Shown here: piece by piece, positions 58,114-64,000 of the stretch
Layout: each line of letters opens with the position of its first letter
Numbering within the stretch: position 1 is the first letter of the stretch
NCBI GenBank assembly: GCA_033980235.1
Contig: CM067064.1
Location: 27,343,781 to 27,407,780, forward strand
Length of the DNA: 64,000 nt
Direction of reading: 5' to 3'
Source: Diadema setosum
Taxonomy: Eukaryota > Echinodermata > Echinoidea > Diadematoida > Diadematidae
Made by a program: the position numbers and the translations under genes
The notes under the pieces: model-generated
Databases searched by the model: none
Told to the model about the DNA's origin: nothing
The model's input: only the letters and a program-made list of their open reading frames with translations

Positions 58114-59160
58114 TCACTCCCGAAACACTCTCTCTACACCCCCCCTATTCCCACCACCCCCCCAAGCCTTCCCTACTATCCATGCAGATCCTGTCTCTGC
58201 TGCCCCACAAATTCTCCTGATCCACCTTTCCCCGTCCTTACCACCTATTCCCATCCCTCTGACCCACCTCCTTACCGATCGACCAGCATATCCCCTGCAC
58301 CCCACCTCTACAGTATGCACCTCCGCTCTCCACCCCCTTTTCTCACACTCCTCCCTCAACTCAGCATACCTATCCAGCTTTCTTTCCCTTGCCTCATCCA
58401 TCCTTGTCTCCCATGGCACAGTCAGCTCCACCATTGCTAACCTGTGCACAGACCTAGCTACCAGCACCATGTCCGGCCGAAGGGCAGTTACTACCACCTC
58501 CTCTGGCACTGTACGGTTTCCCTCATCCACCCGCACCTCCCAATCATCCCCCGCTGCTAAGATTCCCCCACCATCATCCCTCTGACCCTTCCTTCTCACA
58601 CTGCATCTCACACCCTCCTTCACAAACCGGATTCCCCTCACCCTAGGAGGCCCATTCTTCTTCCTTGCCTCCACTGCCACCCTCGCCACCTCCGCCATCT
58701 CCTTCAACACTTGGTTATGCCTCCATGTATAGGCCTGTAATAGACCTCCACATGCTGACAAAATGTGCTCTAGTGAGCCCTTCGCCTTGTTGCAAACCCT
58801 GCATCCACCATCCTCCACAATGCCCCATCTCTGAAGATTTACTGGAGACGGCAAAACATCAAAGGTGGAACTGATCATGAAGCGCACAGCTCCAGAGGAC
58901 ATTGACCAAAGGTCATTCCATGACACCTTCCTCTGCTCCACCCCTTCCCATCGGGTCCATGCTCCCTGCACTCCCTGCTGTACAGCCTTGGCAAAGCAGT
59001 ACTCCTCCTCCTTCTCCTTAACCGCCTCCACCACCAACTCCCTCCTACCCTTCCTGCCTTGCTTGCTGTACCATCTAACACCCTGATGAAACCCGACCCC
59101 TTTCTGACCCACCTGAACTGCACCCTGCATCTCCTTCCACTTTGCCATTGCCACTGCCAC
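58114..59160 (-). CDS. Retroelement C-terminal fragment: CCHC knuckle plus RLE-like nuclease
   Basis: This is a single open frame of 348 codons, the longest in the window. At about residues 120-137 there is C-x2-C-x8-H-x4-C (CRVC, then EHILSAC), preceded by LPSPVNLQRWG. At 228-261 it reads RPDMVLVA, 13 residues later VELTVPWE, then ERKLDRYAEL. It continues EVGCRGY and ends GMGIGGKDG, then AAETGSAW. Zinc knuckle followed by PD-x(n)-D/E-x-T and a downstream K..KY is the layout of the restriction-like endonuclease end of R2/NeSL-type LINEs. The usual Asp is Glu here. The reverse transcriptase is absent, so this is a 5'-truncated copy, yet it has no stop or frameshift. Codon use is GC-rich compared with its surroundings. 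The start codon is arbitrary. Confidence 0.6.
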   Translation of the reverse strand: MAVAMAKWKEMQGAVQVGQKGVGFHQGVRWYSKQGRKGRRELVVEAVKEKEEEYCFAKAVQQGVQGAWTRWEGVEQRKVSWNDLWSMSSGAVRFMISSTFDVLPSPVNLQRWGIVEDGGCRVCNKAKGSLEHILSACGGLLQAYTWRHNQVLKEMAEVARVAVEARKKNGPPRVRGIRFVKEGVRCSVRRKGQRDDGGGILAAGDDWEVRVDEGNRTVPEEVVVTALRPDMVLVARSVHRLAMVELTVPWETRMDEARERKLDRYAELREECEKRGWRAEVHTVEVGCRGYAGRSVRRWVRGMGIGGKDGERWIRRICGAAETGSAWIVGKAWGGGGNRGGVERVFRE

Positions 59161-59600
59161 AAACCCAAAAATAAAGACAAGCGTAGGAATATAGGTTCAC
59201 TCAGAATAATACAGAAAGTGTTGGAAATATATACCGGTAGACCACCTCAGAAATAAAGACAACTTCAGAAATATAGACAAACACAAAATTAAATGAAACG
59301 ACTGAATTATAGTCTATCACAAATACAGCTCGCCAAAAATAGAGAACCCGGAAATACAGAAGAGTCCGGAAATAGAGAAGAGTATTCAGAAAAATATGAA
59401 ACATGTCAAATGGACTGACAATGAGAAGGCAAGAGAGGGCGTAATACTTTTTATTTTTGCTTTAGTGCACGTGCTAGGCCTATAGGCGCAGGAAACCCCC
59501 TCCCTTGCAATAAAATTTTAAAATAGCCAAGGCTGTAAAGCATTAAGGTCGGCTTGATGCTTCCATACAAATCTTGACCACTATGCGCTATATAAGCACT
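59161..59600. other. Degenerate short repeats (AATAYAGA words)
   Basis: GGAAATAGAGAA, CAGAAATAAAGACAA and CAAAAATAGAGAA variants recur from about 59170 to 59395, a decayed minisatellite at the truncated end of the retroelement. Confidence 0.5.
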
Positions 59601-59609
59601 GTGTTATTA

Positions 59610-60290
59610 TTATGCACAGCTGTATCTATCATTTTCACCTACTGCGGCAGATCAGAATCATTCTTTGTCCATTAAGGAGCGAAGTATTATGCATCTTCAC
59701 AAATGGCTATTGTCCAACAATCTCTTACTAAATGCCAAGAAAACTGAATTTCTGATATATGGCACTCCACACTCAACTGACAACAAACATGAAGGTGATT
59801 AATTCAAACATTATTCCTGTTGACTCTGCAAGGAACTTAGGGATTAGGTTTGACTCCCATCTCAATTTTGACACACATCTCGGATGTATGTAAGAATTCA
59901 TTTTATCATTTATTTAATACATATTCGAAAGTATCTGACATGTTAAGGTACTTTAAAAGTCATCCATGCATTTATCACTAGTAGATTGGATTATTGTAAT
60001 AGCTTGTTTCTATGCCTTCCTGAATATCAGCTAAACTACAAAGGGTGCAAAGTGCATGTGCTGGATTAGTCTGCAATTCTTGTTTTTCTCATTTTCGTCC
60101 ATTATTACGTGAGTTGCAGTGGTTACCTCTGGGGCAGAGAATTCATTTTAAAACGATAGTGTACAAAGCTGTTCAAGGTATATCACCATTACACATACAG
60201 CAACTCGCAGATTGAAGTCTTCAATGCAAACATACCATCTCTGTAGTTCGCAAGATCGCACATTGCTAAATGTACGATCAAAGGCCAGGT
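59610..60290 (+). pseudogene. CR1-like LINE reverse transcriptase fragment
   Basis: The + strand encodes HLHKWLLSNNLLLNAKKTEF, then SARNLGIRFDSHLNFDTH, RLDYCNSLF-like sequence and LRELQWLPL with frameshifts. This is the standard order of CR1/Jockey RT C-terminal blocks. It runs into the downstream repeat at about 60280. Confidence 0.8.
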
Positions 60291-60337
60291 TTAGATAATA
60301 CTATTTTACCATTTGATACTGAAATTATACTTTTTAT

Positions 60338-61633
60338 GCCTCCACAACGAAGTGGCCGGAGGCATTATGTTTTCGGGTCGTCAGTCTGTCCGTCCGTATG
60401 TCTGTACGTACGTCCGTCTGTACGTCCGTCCGTACACACAGGGTCAAAGGTCAAAGGTCACAGGTTATTTTGTGAAAAAAAAAAATTGAAATTTCATGTT
60501 TTTCTCCATATCTCACAAATGGTTCAAGGTATCTTCATGGAACTTAGTATATATGCTTGTACCGATGAGCAGTGATTATCTAGGGAAGTTGGGGGTCATG
60601 GGTCAAAGGTCAGGGGGGTCAAAGGTCAAGGTCAACTCCTCAAAATATCACTACTTTCCTTATATTTATGCAATGAATGAAGGTTTTTTTTTTTTAAACT
60701 TGATGTATACATGTATTACCCAATATATGTGACTCTGCACCTCAAAACAAACAAAAAGTCGCCAGACATGAATTTTTAGTTAAGACCATATTCTGAAAGA
60801 GCAGACTTTAAGCTTTAAAATGATGTATGACTCAAATCAAATGGACTCTCCTAACCTATCTAAATATTGGAGAGAAAGCACAAACTCAGGAAAAGTGTGA
60901 ACTGAGAAAAGAGGCTCTGAAGTACAGTGTCTATTCAAGCGCTTAATCTTTACCAAACCGTGCTGGCTGTGCGATGAATGGAACAAAAAACAGGAAGTAA
61001 ACCACCAGAGTAAGAACAATGAAGAGATTATCAGATTAAACTGAAATTAGGCATGTCTCATTAACACATTCTGTCCATAATTAATGCTAATTTTCAAAGC
61101 AGTAGCGCTATCCTTTCAAAAGTTATTGGAGTTGAAAGTGAAGAGTGTGGACAAGGTTTTTCAGAAATGAAAAAAGGATTCTAAAGACACCTAATCACAC
61201 TATTCTAACAAAAATGTTCGAGATAAACTGCTAAAAAATAGACTTTCCTGCCCGTTTTATGATACCAAATTTTAGTATAATGTAAAAGAAGACCCGCTCT
61301 TTCAGAAAACATGAAAAAGTCAAGTTCGGGTAGGTTGACCCATTTCACTTATTTTCAGTCCTCACGCAAAATCAGTGTGTGCGACTTTATGTTCGTTTTG
61401 AGGTGCACGGTCACATATATTCTGTGGGAAGTTTCTTGCCAAAAGGTCAAAGGTCAAGTGAAAGTGCTGAATTGCACTTTTTCCTCCATATCTCAAAAGT
61501 AACTCCAGGTATCATCATGAAACTTACATATTTATGCATGTTCAACGTAACAGTGATTCTCTTTGGAACTGTAAGGTCAAAGGCCAGGTTTAGATAATGC
61601 CATTTTCCCATTTGATACTGAAATTATACTTTT
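60338..61633 (+). repeat. Dispersed GCCTCC-ACGAAG repeat with AGGTCA clusters
   Basis: Begins TGCCTCCACAACGAAGTGGC, then a GTCCGTCTGTACGT-rich zone. A segment of about 55 bp (CAAAGGCCAGGTTTAGATAAT onward) occurs both just before it (60279) and at its end (61577), an offset of 1298 bp. I recognise this as a multi-copy invertebrate repeat whose other end is the CTAG terminus described at 61634-62220. Confidence 0.7.
60441..60635 (+). promoter_or_regulatory. Clusters of nuclear-receptor half sites
   Basis: GGGTCAAAGGTCAAAGGTCA at 60441-60460 contains two overlapping DR1-like AGGTCA arrangements. GGGTCAAAGGTCA-type repeats recur at 60600-60633, with more near 61444. They are sequence matches only, in a dispersed repeat. 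Confidence 0.35.
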
Positions 61634-62220
61634 TCTCAATACTTTGAAAAATTACTCCATGCATAAACTTATAAAAGGGTCAAAAGTCAAGTAAAAATCA
61701 TCAGTTCCCCAAATACCTGCACTCTGACATTTTAATCATTTATCCAATTGAACCTAGTTCTAGGAAAGTGAACATTCAGCACATTTGTGTCAAACCTGTC
61801 ATTTTAATATTTTGCCAATTGTTTGAAACTGTCATCACACATTGTCAAGACATTGTACTATAGACCTATTAGGAGAACCATGCATTATGGCGGAGGCATG
61901 TCAGTCGCCGTAGCGATATATCTAGTTCTCAATACCATGAAAATTACTCAATGCATAAACTTATAAAAGGGTCAAAAGTCAAGTAAAAATCATCAGTTCC
62001 CCCAAATACCTGCACTCTGACGTTTTAATCATTCATCCAATTGAACCTAGTTCTACGAAAGTGAACATTCAGCACATTTGTGGCAAACCTGTCATTTTAA
62101 TATTTTGCCAATTGTGTGAAACTGTCATCACACATTGTCAAGACATTGTACTATAGACCTATTAGGAGAACCATGCATTATGGCGGAGGCATACAGCAGT
62201 CGCCATAGCGACATTTCTAG
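61634..62220 (+). mobile_element. Two tandem Helitron-like termini (293-bp units)
   Basis: Units 61634-61925 and 61927-62220 both start TCTCAATAC and end with a hairpin near GTCGCC.TAGCGA, then CTAG followed by T. They are about 95% alike. The last 22 bp match the CTAG end of 55051-55898 in opposite orientation. Head-to-tail copies ending in CTAG fit rolling-circle transposition. Confidence 0.6.
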
Positions 62221-62343
62221 TTTTTTTTTTTTTAGAACACACTGTATTTGTTGTATTTCTATACTCCTTCACAACAATTATCTCTGAAAGCTTAAATCGC
62301 ACAAACTTACATGTAACTCCATGCACTTAAACTTACCAATCAA

Positions 62344-62749
62344 GATACCTGTGGCAAGGTACGCCTTCTGAAGGACCATACCGTCATCCTCAATGAGGAC
62401 CAGGCCCATGTTAACTTCCTTCTCCACCATCAGGCGGTCATGGACCTCCTGGAGGGCCAAGCGGAGGAACTCCTTCCGGAGGCCCCCCCCCCCCCCCCCC
62501 CCAGGTCCTGGCCCCTCTCCCCCATGAAGCAAACTTCAAGGGGGAGGCGGGGCTTGTAACCCTGTGTGCTAAATTCGTCCATTACTTACACCTTGCAGTA
62601 CATTTCTTCTAGAGATTTGAACTTTGTAGGTCTCTCCCTGCATTGCCGCTTCAGAAGAGGTAAGATCGGTGGGAAGATTCAGCGCCCTACCCTTAATAAA
62701 CTCTTGCCTGAAATATTCCACTACAGTTGGAATACTTGTTTCCTCTGAC
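62344..62749 (-). pseudogene. HECT ubiquitin-ligase-like exon(s), frameshifted
   Basis: The exon begins after acceptor TGTATTGCAG. The first 53 codons read SEETSIPTVVEYFRQEFIKG and then KVQISRRNVLQG. One base out of frame follows PRLPLEVCFMGE, then through a run of about 20 G the frame moves again to GLRKEFLRLALQEVHDRL and AYLATG before a GTATCT donor. This is the N-terminal lobe of HECT domains in the G2E3-like family expanded in fish and echinoderms (..PL.V.F.GE...D.GG..REF..L). The catalytic Cys lobe is not in the window. A single-base break and the G run point to a decayed copy, though the G run could hide a sequencing error. Confidence 0.6.
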
Positions 62750-64000
62750 CTGCAATACAATGATACATGTAGGGTTCTTACCAGAATTATCATTATGCAT
62801 GGTGGAAGTGTAATGTTCATCATGAAGGAAATACTATATGCCCACATTTGGTCATCAATAGCTTGAAAATAAGCACAAAAAAGCTCATTTTTTTAATCTT
62901 TTCACCTCTTTAGTACATACAGTCCGACTTCTCTTTTATCCGGCCCTCATTTATTCAGACGACTCTATTAACCGGCCGAGTCTCCTTGCCAGCTTTTCAC
63001 CTAAAAGCCTAGGAGACGAAAATATTTTGTATTATATATGTTTATAAACATTCTTCATCCAGTATACATTTCTGAACCAACCCTGAATAACAAGTAGTTA
63101 TGATCCTTAGCACAATCTACACATACCTGCTGATAGCTAATGCTCACATTGCCTATCTTTTAGTTTCTATAATGATGGATATTAACTGCTCCTGTGCCAC
63201 CATTTTAATGCTGGTTGTAACATGCAGCTGACTGTTCATGTTCTGTTGTATGACATCGTATCTACATTCATGGTGTTGTCTAAGTCCAGCTCCCTTCAAA
63301 ATGGGCCAAATGGGGATGTGTCATTGAGAAGAATTTCTTCACAATTAACAGCTCATAGTAGGGTGTGCATATTGTAGACTGGAGTCTTTTCAGATAATGG
63401 TTGAAACCGAGAAAGCAAAATCAGATTAGGTGTATTTAGAACACACTTATGTGAGAGTTGTGTTATGCAACAAAAATATATTTCTTTTTCAGATACGTTT
63501 TCACACTTGAAGTGAAACCATACCACATTTGATTGAATCTGTGACATTATTTTGTTGCACTGTGGACATGACCATTTCTTCTTCTGTTGTGCTCCTTGTA
63601 AACTATGAAATAACAGTAAAATTCAGGTACATAATCAAATCCGTTTCGATAAAACTGGTTTGACAAGCCAATGGGACTAAATGGCAAAGTTACATTCGTT
63701 ATATCAAATTGATAATCCAGAAAAAAAAAAACAGAAAAGACAGAAAAATCCAAAAAAGAATGAGTGTTTGTACCAAGAAAATTATTTTGTTATATCAGAT
63801 TTATTGTTATGCAATGTTTTTCAAAACGAGAGAGATCTGTTTATTATAATGAGAGTAATCTGTTTTAGTTATACTAAGTACAGGTCACTGAGAGCTTAAA
63901 CTCTATAGTATAGGCAGCATAGTCCCCTCAATTCAACTTCCTTTCTTTTCAAGCCACAATATATTTCTTTTCAAATAGAGTTACTGATTTAGCTATATCA
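62750..64000. other. No clear gene; weak hints only
   Basis: CAGTCCGACTTCTCTTTTATCCGG-like sequence at about 62930 resembles one end of a pogo/Tigger element without its partner. On the minus strand near 63500-63590 a frame reads KKWSCPQCNKIM, then VVWFHFKCENV, reminiscent of half a PHD finger, but without splice or family support. Confidence 0.35.

Noticed and set aside
58094..58585. Pro/Ser-rich + strand frames of 163-173 codons
   Set aside because: Antisense shadow of the minus-strand nuclease-like frame.
63490..63600. Half PHD-finger-like CPQC...WFHFKC on the minus strand
   Set aside because: Only half the metal ligands visible, no neighbouring exon; too weak to annotate.
1..64000. CRISPR arrays, bacterial operons, plasmid or phage features
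   Set aside because: Intron-containing eukaryotic gene structure and repeats; spaced repeats at 15.0-15.4 kb have diverged spacers of unequal length and are not CRISPR.

Overview
The window looks like metazoan nuclear DNA, probably from a marine deuterostome and most likely an echinoderm. It has long introns with GT-AG splice sites, very few long reading frames, and many microsatellites and poly-C/poly-G tracts. It is densely packed with small DNA transposons, Helitron-like elements and LINE, Penelope, Gypsy, Merlin-like and P-element-like remains. The echinoderm call is an inference from repeat style (TAGGCCTA- and TAACGTTA-rich DNA, fold-back elements with TTAAAGGGG ends); no sequence comparison was possible.

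One conventional gene can be assembled with confidence: METTL23, a SAM-dependent methyltransferase, on the + strand from about 23.3 to 52.7 kb. Its six exons keep frame across every junction and give a 249-residue protein. Intron 1 is about 21.8 kb and intron 4 about 5.0 kb. Both are filled with transposon remains, mostly antisense: a Penelope-like element at 31.6-32.9 kb, tandem P-element-like transposase copies at 35.7-38.9 kb, a Merlin/ISXO2-like transposase at 47.7-48.5 kb, a CR1-like LINE at 50.2-50.9 kb and a TA-flanked Tigger-like MITE at 51.0-51.4 kb. Two arrays of one roughly 190-bp satellite (22.7 and 29.6-30.8 kb) bracket the first METTL23 exon.

Left of METTL23 (1-22 kb) no protein gene was recognised. 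It holds MITEs, a 2.9-kb element with perfect 16-bp terminal inverted repeats (6.2-9.1 kb), a perfect 78-bp-arm palindrome (11.1 kb), and an unusual possible non-coding transcription unit at 13.85-16.39 kb. That unit has a TATA box, an ideal splice donor, an AATAAA signal and two families of regularly spaced hairpins. One family shows paired (compensatory) substitutions, which makes it the most interesting unexplained signal here.

Right of METTL23 (53-64 kb) the sequence is again mobile-element territory: a Gypsy RT fragment, a 435-bp tandem duplication, Helitron-like elements, a frameshifted DNA-binding-like exon (57 kb), a 348-codon open frame resembling the zinc knuckle plus restriction-like endonuclease end of an R2-type retroelement (58.1-59.2 kb), a second LINE fragment, and a broken HECT-ligase-like exon (62.3-62.7 kb).
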